From Deltaproteobacteria bacterium (lineage in GTDB: Bacteria > Desulfobacterota > G020345765), in contig JAUWWP010000094.1 of NCBI GenBank assembly GCA_030616835.1, positions 1 to 8,112 on the forward strand: a stretch of 8,112 nt of DNA, given 5' to 3'. A model generated the notes under the pieces. The model made no database searches, was not told the DNA's origin, and was given only the letters and a program-made list of their open reading frames with translations. Below are positions 1-5,193 of the stretch, one piece after another (positions within the stretch are counted from its first letter, which is position 1; each line of letters begins with the position of its first letter). The translations under genes were made by a program, and so were the position numbers.

Positions 1-327
1 CGCAAGGAAAGCCCGGGCTTTCTGGTTAACCGGATCTTTAACGCGGTCTACCTCGAAGCCTTCCGCTGCCTGGAGGAAGGGGTTGGGAGCGCGGAGGATA
101 TTGATACCGGCATGCGCCTGGGATATGGCTGGGCCGCCGGACCTTTTGAGGTGGCAGACAACGCCGGGCTCGATGTGATTGCCGCGGTCTTTGCTGTATT
201 CGGGGCTGAGCCGCCGAAGGTTATCCGGGAAAAGATTGAAGCCGGGCATCTGGGCCGCAAGACCGGTCAGGGATTTTATCGCTACGACGGCCCGGGCGGG
301 AAAAAAATCAATGCCAAAATGGATTAA
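1..327 (+). CDS. 3-hydroxyacyl-CoA dehydrogenase, C-terminal part (5' end outside window)
   Basis: The 108 visible residues match the C-terminal helical domain (3HCDH, PF00725 type) of NAD-dependent 3-hydroxyacyl-CoA / 3-hydroxybutyryl-CoA dehydrogenases. These cytosolic enzymes interconvert 3-hydroxyacyl-CoA and 3-oxoacyl-CoA in beta-oxidation or butyrate-type pathways. Visible hallmarks are the opening SPGFLVNR motif, the EEGVGSAEDIDTGMRLG segment, the GPFEVADNAGLD segment, and the closing GRKTGQGFY motif. The NAD-binding Rossmann domain must lie upstream of base 1. The frame is open from base 1 to TAA at 325-327. The segment is clearly more GC-rich than the DNA after it. No downstream gene is close enough to be an obvious operon partner. 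Family assignment is firm; chain-length specificity (hbd, paaH or fadB-like) cannot be decided from this piece. Confidence 0.93.
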   Translation, partial: RKESPGFLVNRIFNAVYLEAFRCLEEGVGSAEDIDTGMRLGYGWAAGPFEVADNAGLDVIAAVFAVFGAEPPKVIREKIEAGHLGRKTGQGFYRYDGPGGKKINAKMD

Positions 328-336
328 CAGAATGAG

Positions 337-361
337 AAATTAGGGTTAACCCCTAAGTGGA
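337..361 (+). repeat. Intergenic palindromic motif, copy 1
   Basis: Ten bases after the dehydrogenase stop lies AATTAGGGTTAACCCCTAAG followed by TGGA. It contains a 6-base inverted repeat, TTAGGG/CCCTAA, around a 5-base loop. A closely related sequence sits after the next gene at 1113-1144 and also ends in TAAGTGGA. Two copies, each downstream of a gene, suggest a small dispersed intergenic repeat. No function can be read from it. Confidence 0.5.
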
Positions 362-390
362 CAGGCGGGGCTTTCCAGCCCCGCCTATCC
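359..390 (+). terminator. GC-rich hairpin after the dehydrogenase gene (terminator-like, no U tract)
   Basis: A perfect 10-base stem, 363-372 with 377-386 (AGGCGGGGCT / AGCCCCGCCT), closes a 4-base TTCC loop. One mismatch (362/387) is followed by three more pairs (359-361 with 388-390). It lies 32 bases after the stop codon, where a terminator would be expected. No T-run follows, so it may instead be an mRNA 3'-end stabiliser or a REP-like palindrome. Confidence 0.55.
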
Positions 391-443
391 AGTATAGAAG
401 GGAACTTTGAAGAAAATTTTGAGGAAATTCCAAGATAACCTTT

Positions 444-472
444 TTGTAATTTTACCCAATATATTGTATACT
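444..472 (+). promoter_or_regulatory. Candidate sigma70-type promoter
   Basis: TTGTAA (444-449, 4 of 6 to consensus) and TATACT (467-472, 5 of 6) are separated by exactly 17 bases in an AT-rich stretch. The promoter would transcribe the 27-codon ORF at 513 and the membrane protein at 612. This is a match by eye; AT-rich DNA yields such pairs by chance at a moderate rate. Confidence 0.45.
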
Positions 473-512
473 ACCTTAAATATTAAAATTGAAATTATAG
501 CGAGGTGAGAAT

Positions 513-596
513 ATGGAGGTGGAAAATAGGGAACGTTGGTTACTTGTTACATTGTGTAGTGATGGGGGCACTATAGTCAATTATGTCAACCAATAA
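513..596 (+). CDS. Possible 27-residue small protein or leader peptide
   Basis: ATG at 513 is preceded by GCGAGGTGAG, a good Shine-Dalgarno-like sequence with about 5 bases of spacing. It opens a 27-codon frame ending in TAA at 594-596. The peptide starts MEVENRERWLLV and ends TIVNYVNQ, with no signal peptide or recognisable motif. It sits about 40 bases downstream of a candidate promoter and 15 bases before the ATG of the 149-residue membrane protein. It could therefore be a translated leader or small protein in the same transcript. Against it: short frames are common by chance, and nothing in the peptide points to a family. Confidence 0.35.
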   Translation: MEVENRERWLLVTLCSDGGTIVNYVNQ

Positions 597-611
597 GAAG
601 GGGAGGAGATA

Positions 612-1061
612 ATGAGAAAATGGATGGAAAGCGTCCTGGGGTTAGTTCTTCTCATCTGGGTGAGTGCCCCGGCCTTAGCAGTGGAGGGGGATCTTACCAT
701 CAGCGATCGGGAGATTATTGAGCGGCTAACTCGATTGGAGGAGGGTCAGAAGGCGTTACGGGAGCAGATGATAGCAGGTCAGAAGGCGTTACGGGAGCAG
801 ATGGTGGCAGGCCAGAATGGCCTTCAGTCTCAGATCAATAGCCTTCAGAATCTCATGGCAGGAGGATTTGGGGTGATCTTTGTCGGGATTTTTGGCCTAT
901 TTGGTTTTGTTATCTGGGATCGCCGGACAGCCCTTTCCCCAGTGATAAGAAAAACCCGGGAACTGGAGGAGGACCGGGATATGACCTTAAAGGTTTTAAA
1001 AGAATATGCCCAAAAGGAGCCCCGGCTGGCGGAGGTGATGAAGTCCAAGGGGCTCATATAG
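612..1061 (+). CDS. Exported coiled-coil, single-span membrane protein with hendecad repeats
   Basis: This is a 149-residue protein of unknown function. Residues 1-23 look like a cleavable signal peptide (hydrophobic GLVLLIW, then SAPALA before VEG). Residues 28-82 are predicted coiled coil, and contain an 11-residue tandem unit (GQKALREQM-type) at about 44-54 and 55-65 with a degenerate third at 66-76. A hydrophobic span at about 83-102 ends in WDRR, giving a short charged tail (103-149) rich in Lys and Glu on the far side. The start is well supported by GGAGGAG at 602-608. The layout (signal, Q/E-rich coiled coil, one span ending WDRRTAL, tail with RELEE and KEYAQKEP) resembles a class of hypothetical proteins I recall from many bacterial genomes, but I know no assigned function. 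It may be a membrane-anchored oligomerising protein. Nothing nearby on the same strand suggests a partner. Confidence 0.88.
   Translation: MRKWMESVLGLVLLIWVSAPALAVEGDLTISDREIIERLTRLEEGQKALREQMIAGQKALREQMVAGQNGLQSQINSLQNLMAGGFGVIFVGIFGLFGFVIWDRRTALSPVIRKTRELEEDRDMTLKVLKEYAQKEPRLAEVMKSKGLI
744..809 (+). repeat. 33-base tandem repeat inside the coiled-coil gene
   Basis: Two 33-base units (744-776 and 777-809) begin with the same 27 bases (GGTCAGAAGGCG...GAGCAGATG) and differ only near their ends. A diverged third unit starts at 810. The unit is 11 codons, so copy-number change keeps the frame and lengthens or shortens the coiled coil by one hendecad. The near identity at DNA level suggests a recent duplication. 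Confidence 0.85.
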
Positions 1062-1112
1062 GGGGATGTGGGTGTCCAATAGATAAATGGGGAAGGGTCG
1101 AGAAACCTGAGG

Positions 1113-1144
1113 GAATTAGGGTCAAACCCTAAGTTCTAAGTGGA
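1113..1144 (+). repeat. Intergenic palindromic motif, copy 2
   Basis: AATTAGGGTCAAACCCTAAG is followed by TTC and TAAGTGGA. It contains a perfect 7-base inverted repeat, TTAGGGT (1116-1122) with ACCCTAA (1126-1132), around a 3-base loop. It matches the motif at 337-361 at the core and at the flanking TAAGTGGA. The stop codon of the minus-strand 21-codon ORF (CTA at 1136-1138) lies inside this motif. Confidence 0.5.
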
Positions 1145-1201
1145 TGTCTTTGAGAATCTTCTCAGTAATTTTAGTTGTATATCACGGATTATTTCATCCA
1201 T
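1136..1201 (-). CDS. Possible 21-residue minus-strand peptide, or truncated N-terminus
   Basis: On the minus strand, ATG at 1201 follows GAAGGAA about 9 bases upstream. It opens a 21-codon frame encoding MDEIIRDIQLKLLRRFSKTS plus a final Thr. Hydrophobic residues alternate with basic ones (I-I-x-x-I-x-L-x-L-L-x-x-F), compatible with an amphipathic helix. A near-consensus promoter lies at the right distance upstream (1250-1278), leaving a leader of roughly 40 bases. The stop falls in the dispersed AATTAGGGT motif, so this may be the beginning of a longer gene cut off by that repeat. No family is recognised. Confidence comes from the promoter, SD and start together, not from the peptide. Confidence 0.35.
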   Translation of the reverse strand: MDEIIRDIQLKLLRRFSKTST

Positions 1202-1244
1202 TGGATTATTTCCTTCAGTCTTATAGTGTAAAACCTATAACCGC

Positions 1245-1278
1245 TATAGATTATAATCTATATTTAGAAAAATCTCAA
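1245..1278 (-). promoter_or_regulatory. Minus-strand promoter overlapped by a perfect 18-base palindrome
   Basis: Read on the minus strand, TTGAGA (1278-1273, 5 of 6) and TATAAT (1255-1250, 6 of 6) are 17 bases apart, close to an ideal sigma70 promoter. The -10 box lies inside TATAGATTATAATCTATA (1245-1262), a perfect 18-base palindrome and a typical geometry for a repressor operator. It faces the 21-codon ORF at 1201-1136. The palindrome also places TATAAT on the plus strand, but no -35 box is found there. Confidence 0.5.
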
Positions 1279-1368
1279 GAAAATTTCCCTGGAATTTCTC
1301 CGTTGACCCCTTTTCCTATCCATAGTATTCTTTTCTTAGGCTTTTATTTATCCCAAATAATGCGTAAA

Positions 1369-1473
1369 TGTAGGGGTTCAATTTATTGAACCCGATAAAT
1401 ATTGGGCTTGATGGCCTACTTCGCCGTAGTCCCGATGTCCATCGGGACGAAGGCTGAAAATCAAGCCCCTACA
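1369..1473. repeat. Nested hairpin module bounded by TGTAGGGG / CCCCTACA
   Basis: The 8-base ends (1369-1376 and 1466-1473) pair. Inside are a hairpin GGGTTCAA/TTGAACCC (1374-1381 with 1386-1393), a 9-base stem GGGCTTGAT/ATCAAGCCC (1404-1412 with 1460-1468), and at its tip a 9-base stem GTCCCGATG/CATCGGGAC (1429-1437 with 1440-1448). Some of these are alternatives to each other. The pattern looks like two GTAGGGG-initiated units facing each other. GTAGGGG-type hairpins are, as I recall, a common dispersed repeat form in several bacterial groups. Confidence 0.6.
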
Positions 1474-1488
1474 CTAAATAGGTACAAG

Positions 1489-1553
1489 CCTGTCCTGAGC
1501 TTGTCGAAGGATAATTCGTTAATATACCAATCCTTCGACAAGCTCAGGACAGG
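1489..1553. repeat. REP-like palindrome with 24-base perfect stem
   Basis: Bases 1489-1512 (starting CCTGTCCTGAGCTTGTCG) are exactly complementary to 1530-1553, around a 17-base AT-rich loop. Sequences of this CTGAGCTTGTCGAAGG type recur as intergenic palindromes in many bacterial genomes, as I recall. A perfect stem of this length indicates a recent insertion or active maintenance. It is followed by no T-run and lies far from any gene end, so it is not a normal terminator. Confidence 0.85.
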
Positions 1554-1565
1554 TAATTCGGATAT

Positions 1566-1589
1566 TTACGCATTATTTCCATCTTCCAT
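1566..1589 (-). pseudogene. Minus-strand gene start cut off after 7 codons
   Basis: On the minus strand a perfect AGGAGG (complement of 1595-1600) lies 5 bases before ATG (1589-1587). The frame reads MEDGNNA and then stops at TAA (1568-1566), inside the terminal inverted repeat of the 224-base element. The element begins at codon 4. Such a strong ribosome binding site with a 7-codon frame suggests a gene whose start was separated from its body by the insertion, or a very short leader. No matching body could be recognised beyond the element. Alternatively this is chance, since the purine-rich strand makes AGGAGG more likely. Confidence 0.3.
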
Positions 1590-1618
1590 GAGTTCCTCCT
1601 TTGTTTATGAGTTTTTTT

Positions 1619-1637
1619 GATGGTATTATATACCATC
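1619..1637 (-). promoter_or_regulatory. Palindrome GATGGTAT-N3-ATACCATC with embedded TATAAT
   Basis: Eight-base arms (1619-1626 and 1630-1637) flank a 3-base centre. On the minus strand the palindrome contains TATAAT (1630-1625) about 25 bases before the AGGAGG and ATG at 1589. This is the geometry of an autoregulated promoter/operator. A good -35 box is missing at 16-18 bases. An 8-base outer inverted repeat (GTTCCTCC 1592-1599 with GGAGGAAC 1639-1646) surrounds it and could pair with the Shine-Dalgarno sequence in a transcript. Confidence 0.35.
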
Positions 1638-1752
1638 GGGAGGAACCCTTTTCCACTTCTTTTCTTCTCTTACTCCTTGATTTTATTTAAATTTTTGAAA
1701 TTAATGAGGAAATTTTCGGGGAAGTTCAGATAAAAAAAGCAGATATAAAGGC

Positions 1753-1781
1753 TTGACAAATTCATCATAATTAAATAGGAT
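1753..1781 (+). promoter_or_regulatory. Candidate sigma70 promoter of the 504-residue protein gene
   Basis: A consensus TTGACA (1753-1758) is followed after 17 bases by TAGGAT (1776-1781, 4 of 6). The start codon is 66 bases further on. It is the best plus-strand promoter match in the window and is correctly placed for the gene at 1848. Confidence 0.55.
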
Positions 1782-1847
1782 TAAATTAATCAAAAATGAA
1801 AGAAGGGAGGGCTTGCTTTTTAACATTATTTTCAGAGAGGTATTCTT

Positions 1848-3362
1848 GTGAAAAGAAGAGGTTTTCTTGTTGCCGCATTATTTATTTTGATAAATTTGCT
1901 ACTTTTTGAATGTGGGGACAGAGATATAACCAAGGAAATATATATAAGTTATGAAATTGTAGATTCTGACGGAGATGGGATAGAAGACAATATGGACAAC
2001 TGTCCTACGATGGCTAATCCTGAGCAGGCTAATATGGACGGTGACGATTTAGGCGATGCATGCGACGACGATGCTGATGGAGATGGATATCTTGGAAATA
2101 TTAATGACTGCAATGACTTGGGTGCCTTAATACAGCCCGGAATCCCTGAATTGTGTGATGACAGGGATAACGATTGTGATCCATACACAGCGGTCGATGA
2201 CGGATGCGATGATGATAATGATGGCTGGTGTGATGACAGTATGATAACAATCGGCAAACCTTCTATTTGTCTTAATGGAGGGGGTGATTGTAACGATGAT
2301 GATCCTTTTATTTATCCCGGGGTATTCGAATATTGTTTTGATTCGAGTGATACCGACTGCGATGGCGATGACACTGACGCCGAGCCCGACTGCTATAAAT
2401 TCCTAATCCCGGATACAGGTATTAGTGATTGCTATGACAATAACGGCCTGATTAACTGTCCTTCATCTGGTGAGGCATTCAACGGCCAGGATGCCCAATA
2501 TTTGATTAACCCGATGAATTTTACCGACAATATTGATGGGACGGTTACCGATAATGTTACTGGCCTGATGTGGCAACAGCAGGATGATGATATAGAGAGA
2601 ACTTGGACCGATGCCATTAATTATTGTGATAATCTCACTCTTGCGGGTTATAACGACTGGCGGCTACCTGACGAATACCAACTCCAGAGCATCGTCGATT
2701 ACGGGACTTATAATCCAGCTATAAATACCAATTGCTTTCCGAATACAAATCCTACATTTTACTGGTCGTCTTCTGTATACGCTCAATCTTCTCTTTTTGC
2801 ATGGGGCGTCTATTTCAACTCTGGCGTCGTCGACTGCTACCACTTTAGGACCGACCTCTGCTTTGTGCGCTGTGTCCGCGGAAATTTTCGCAAGCAGTAT
2901 TTCATAGACAATGGCGATGGGACGGTAACTGACATAATAACAGGTCTTATATGGCAGGAAGAGGGTAAGAACAGCTGTACATGGCAGGGGGCTCTTGCCT
3001 ATTGCAAAAGCTTGACCTTGGCGGGTTATAACGACTGGCGACTGCCGAATATCAAAGAGCTCCGCAGCATTGTAGATAATACAGAATACGACCCGGCTAT
3101 AAATAGGACCTATTTCCCAAACACCAGCTACTTTAACTACTGGTCGGCGTCTACCAATCCCGGTCACCCAAATTACGCATGGATCGTCCATTTTGAGTAT
3201 GGGCCCGTCTTCGTCAACGGTAAAACCAATAACAGCCATGTGCGCTGTGTTCGGTTGCAGCCAAATTGGGAATGGGTTTTCCCGTCGCCTGTTATTCCTG
3301 TACCACCTGATCCTGGTGATACGCCAATATATTATAATGGAGAAGAAATTCCAGAGCTATAA
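1848..3362 (+). CDS. Surface protein: TSP3 and MopE-like calcium motifs plus two Lcl_C/DUF1566 domains
   Basis: This 504-residue protein starts at GTG (1848), with GAGAGG 7 bases upstream. Residues 1-21 are a hydrophobic export signal. Cys22 in LLFEC could be a lipidation site, though FEC is a poor lipobox. Residues 39-80 carry Asp-rich DSDGDGIEDNMDNCP-type thrombospondin-3 calcium repeats. Residues 87-111 and 147-173 resemble the MopE putative metal-binding motif (DCNDxxxxIxPGxxExCxDxxDxDCD). Two Lcl_C/DUF1566 domains follow at about 225-345 and 352-469. Each has the marks GTVTDxxTGLxWQ, TLAGYNDWRLP, YWSxS and VRCVR, a C-type-lectin-like fold used for binding. A Pro-rich tail ends the protein. 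A promoter stands upstream and a strong terminator downstream, so it is probably transcribed alone. The two Lcl_C copies share 20 identical bases (2643-2662 and 3021-3040), pointing to internal duplication. Function is inferred as calcium-stabilised surface binding; the ligand is unknown. Confidence 0.93.
   Translation: MKRRGFLVAALFILINLLLFECGDRDITKEIYISYEIVDSDGDGIEDNMDNCPTMANPEQANMDGDDLGDACDDDADGDGYLGNINDCNDLGALIQPGIPELCDDRDNDCDPYTAVDDGCDDDNDGWCDDSMITIGKPSICLNGGGDCNDDDPFIYPGVFEYCFDSSDTDCDGDDTDAEPDCYKFLIPDTGISDCYDNNGLINCPSSGEAFNGQDAQYLINPMNFTDNIDGTVTDNVTGLMWQQQDDDIERTWTDAINYCDNLTLAGYNDWRLPDEYQLQSIVDYGTYNPAINTNCFPNTNPTFYWSSSVYAQSSLFAWGVYFNSGVVDCYHFRTDLCFVRCVRGNFRKQYFIDNGDGTVTDIITGLIWQEEGKNSCTWQGALAYCKSLTLAGYNDWRLPNIKELRSIVDNTEYDPAINRTYFPNTSYFNYWSASTNPGHPNYAWIVHFEYGPVFVNGKTNNSHVRCVRLQPNWEWVFPSPVIPVPPDPGDTPIYYNGEEIPEL
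2760..2882 (+). other. Possible diversified segment (variable-region-like) of Lcl_C domain 1
   Basis: This stretch encodes residues 305-345, from YWSS to VRCVRG. From 2805 on, 18 of 26 codons end in C by my count, including the run GGC GTC GTC GAC TGC TAC and then CAC, unlike the mixed third positions elsewhere in the gene. In retroelement-diversified DUF1566 proteins, AAC codons of a template are changed at both A positions, leaving NNC. The residues between WGV and VRCVRG fit that. The conserved GTGCGCTGTGTCCGCGG end would be the mutation-free boundary. No template copy or reverse transcriptase lies in this window. Confidence 0.35.
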
Positions 3363-3390
3363 TGTCCGATAAATAAATTCTACTAATTGA

Positions 3391-3422
3391 AAGCGGGGCA
3401 AAAACCCCGCTTTTTATTTTTT
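3391..3422 (+). terminator. Rho-independent terminator
   Basis: An 8-base stem AAGCGGGG (3391-3398) with CCCCGCTT (3405-3412) encloses a 6-base CAAAAA loop and runs into TTTTTATTTTTT (3411-3422). It begins 28 bases after the stop codon of the 504-residue protein gene and separates it from the peptidase cluster. Confidence 0.93.
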
Positions 3423-3462
3423 CTCTAAAATGTATATCTTCGGAAATCTTCGTGGTAAAATA

Positions 3463-5145
3463 ATGCTAAGATTATCTTTAGGATCTTATCAGGAATTGGT
3501 AGCTAAACACATTATCATTTCTGCAATCACGGTTCTCTCCTTTGCCCAAGGTTGCGTAAAAGATATTGATACCCAGCCCCCGATAATCTCGATTGAGTCA
3601 CCGGCAGAGGGAAGCTATATTACCAGCTCGGTTGAGGTAAGGGGATCGGTTAGCGATCAAGGCTCAGGGATAGCTTCGGTTATAGTTAATGGAGTGACGG
3701 CAGCGGTAAGACCAGGATTCTTCAGGGCTATCCTTACCTCTCTTCTACCGGGACCCTTGATTCTCAAGGCTACTGCCATTGATAATGTCGGCTTTTCGGC
3801 CACCCACTCGATTCTGGTAAAGGTTGAGATTACCCTACCCCTGATTTCCATTCCCTTACCCCAGAATGACTCTTACCTGCTGAATAGCACCCCTTCGGTC
3901 TCTATTTTCTATAGTGACACAGAGTCAGGTTTGGATTTAGAGTCTCTGGAGATTAGCATCAATGGCGCGGATATGACCTATCTATTTAATCTATCCGAGA
4001 GCTCGGCTACCTGCCGGATCCCTACCGGCAATTCTCTTCCCGAAGGAGAAAATACGATCCGGGCAGCAGTTAAAGATCTCGCCGGAAACTCCGTTGCCGC
4101 AACCTCAACCTTTACCGTCTTCACCGAGGGTGTGGGAGATTATCCCTGGCCCTTTGCCCCATTTGACCAGTCCCAAACCCTGGGCCATCTTATTCACCAG
4201 TATCAGAATTATGGAGGAGCCCCCTATTTTCACCACGGGATAGACATTATGGTGGATGCGGGCACCGATGTCTTCAGCATAACCTCCGGATATGTCGTGA
4301 ATATCGAAAACTACCGACCCGGAATCTATTACTGGGAGGTAGCGATTGAGGATCTGGATGGCTTCCTCTGGCAGTACCATCATATTGAGGAAAGCAGTAT
4401 CCCCCAGGCAATCCAGGATGCCTATGCCAGTGGCGATCTAATTGACCCCGGGACCAAGCTGGGCCAGGTGATCGCCTGGCCAATGAATGCCTACGGGATG
4501 CCCTTCAATCATATTCACCTCAATGTTCTTGACCCCAATATGAATTACCTCAATCCCCTTGATTTCCTGAGCGAACCTGATGATACCACCACCCCCGAGA
4601 TCCTGGAGGTCTATTTTTGCCCAAATGGCGGGAAAACCGCTCTTAGCCAGGCAGGGGATCCGGAGATAATACTCAGCGGAGATATTGATATTATTGTTAA
4701 GGCAGAAGACCTGATTGAGCCTGCCCCTTACCAGTTGACAATCTATGAGATTGCTTATTCAATTAATGAATTAAGTGGCACCGGCACCCATAATATACCT
4801 GAAACCGTCCTTTACACCTTTGATCGGATTCCCGGGGGCGGAGATTGGTTCCAGGACATCTATACCGTTTTTAAGGAATCTCTGGTAGTAAACGGCACCA
4901 CTCTGAGAACGAGAGGGAATTATAATAACCACGACTTTTACTACATAGTAACCAATACTTTTCAGGGGGAATTATCTGAAGAAAATGGCCTCTGGGATAC
5001 TGATGGGCTTGATCCTTCGGGCAGTCCTCGGTTTCTATATGGAACCTATGAAGTAATTATCACCGTCAGGGATCACCGCGGCAATAGCTCCTCAAGAGGT
5101 GTTATCGTGGAGGTTGATAATAATCTAACTCTTGCAGCAAACTGA
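3463..5145 (+). CDS. Exported M23-family metallopeptidase lipoprotein with Ig-like domains
   Basis: From ATG 3463 the protein has 560 residues. ATG 3430 would add 11 (numbers below use 3430), but it lies only 8 bases after the terminator T-tract. Neither has a clear ribosome binding site. A hydrophobic signal ends in SFAQGC (Cys42), a likely lipid attachment site. Two Ig-like beta domains follow (about 50-133, starting PPIISIESPAEGS, and 135-231). The peptidase domain at about 240-380 shows the LytM/M23 zinc ligands: His268 and Asp272 in HHGID, and His361/His363 in NHIHLNV, with YHHIE (316-320) at the place of the usual YxHL. All expected ligands are present, so it should be active. M23 enzymes mostly cleave peptidoglycan cross-bridges or Gly-rich peptides. 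A further beta-rich region (about 388-563) ends the protein. It leads a three-gene cluster; the next gene starts 48 bases on. Substrate is unknown. Confidence 0.92.
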   Translation: MLRLSLGSYQELVAKHIIISAITVLSFAQGCVKDIDTQPPIISIESPAEGSYITSSVEVRGSVSDQGSGIASVIVNGVTAAVRPGFFRAILTSLLPGPLILKATAIDNVGFSATHSILVKVEITLPLISIPLPQNDSYLLNSTPSVSIFYSDTESGLDLESLEISINGADMTYLFNLSESSATCRIPTGNSLPEGENTIRAAVKDLAGNSVAATSTFTVFTEGVGDYPWPFAPFDQSQTLGHLIHQYQNYGGAPYFHHGIDIMVDAGTDVFSITSGYVVNIENYRPGIYYWEVAIEDLDGFLWQYHHIEESSIPQAIQDAYASGDLIDPGTKLGQVIAWPMNAYGMPFNHIHLNVLDPNMNYLNPLDFLSEPDDTTTPEILEVYFCPNGGKTALSQAGDPEIILSGDIDIIVKAEDLIEPAPYQLTIYEIAYSINELSGTGTHNIPETVLYTFDRIPGGGDWFQDIYTVFKESLVVNGTTLRTRGNYNNHDFYYIVTNTFQGELSEENGLWDTDGLDPSGSPRFLYGTYEVIITVRDHRGNSSSRGVIVEVDNNLTLAAN

Positions 5146-5193
5146 GAAATAAATTAGGTAAGGATAGAAACAGCTATTTCAAGGAGTAAGATC

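Larger units (their letters stand above)
1355..1578. mobile_element. 224-base MITE-like element with 15-base terminal inverted repeats
   Basis: Perfect 15-base terminal inverted repeats, AAATAATGCGTAAAT (1355-1369) and its complement (1564-1578), enclose two further palindromic modules: a 105-base GTAGGGG...CCCCTAC structure (1369-1473) and a 24-base-stem palindrome (1489-1553). There is no transposase frame inside. Short non-coding DNA bounded by inverted repeats and packed with hairpins is typical of MITE or REP-type elements moved by a transposase elsewhere. No target-site duplication is evident directly outside the ends. The outer repeats might instead be an older palindrome into which the inner modules inserted. 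Confidence 0.6.
1062..1847. other. 786-base structured intergenic region
   Basis: No confident large gene is visible on either strand. From left to right it holds a second copy of the AATTAGGGT motif (1113-1144), a minus-strand small ORF with promoter and palindrome (1136-1278), a nested inverted-repeat element (1355-1578), a minus-strand SD/ATG remnant with a second palindrome (1566-1637), a pyrimidine-rich tract (about 1646-1680) and a plus-strand promoter (1753-1781). The plus-strand open frames at 1144-1389 and 1402-1620 are not believed: they lack ribosome binding sites and run through the palindromes. Confidence 0.7.

Noticed and set aside
744..842. 33-base repeats as a CRISPR array
   Set aside because: The units are contiguous with no spacers and lie in frame inside a convincing coding sequence.
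845..1057. 70-codon minus-strand frame opposite the membrane-protein gene
   Set aside because: It is a mirror of a well-supported plus-strand gene with signal peptide, coiled coil and membrane span.
1144..1389. 81-codon plus-strand open frame with hydrophobic stretches
   Set aside because: No ribosome binding site, and it overlaps the minus-strand promoter and palindrome and runs into the 224-base repeat element. AT-rich composition explains the hydrophobic look.
1489..1553. 24-base palindrome as a rho-independent terminator
   Set aside because: No T-run follows on either strand, the loop is 17 bases, and no gene ends nearby.
1402..1620. 72-codon plus-strand open frame
   Set aside because: It consists largely of the palindromic repeats themselves, including both arms of the 24-base stem, which no real coding sequence here would need.
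2664..3239. 191-codon minus-strand open frame
   Set aside because: It is antisense to the two Lcl_C domains, whose protein motifs are unmistakable on the plus strand; the reverse product shows no family motif.
3430..3462. Upstream ATG as the start of the M23 lipoprotein
   Set aside because: It lies 8 bases after the terminator T-tract with no ribosome binding site, and the downstream ATG gives a more ordinary signal peptide length. Not excluded, only less likely.
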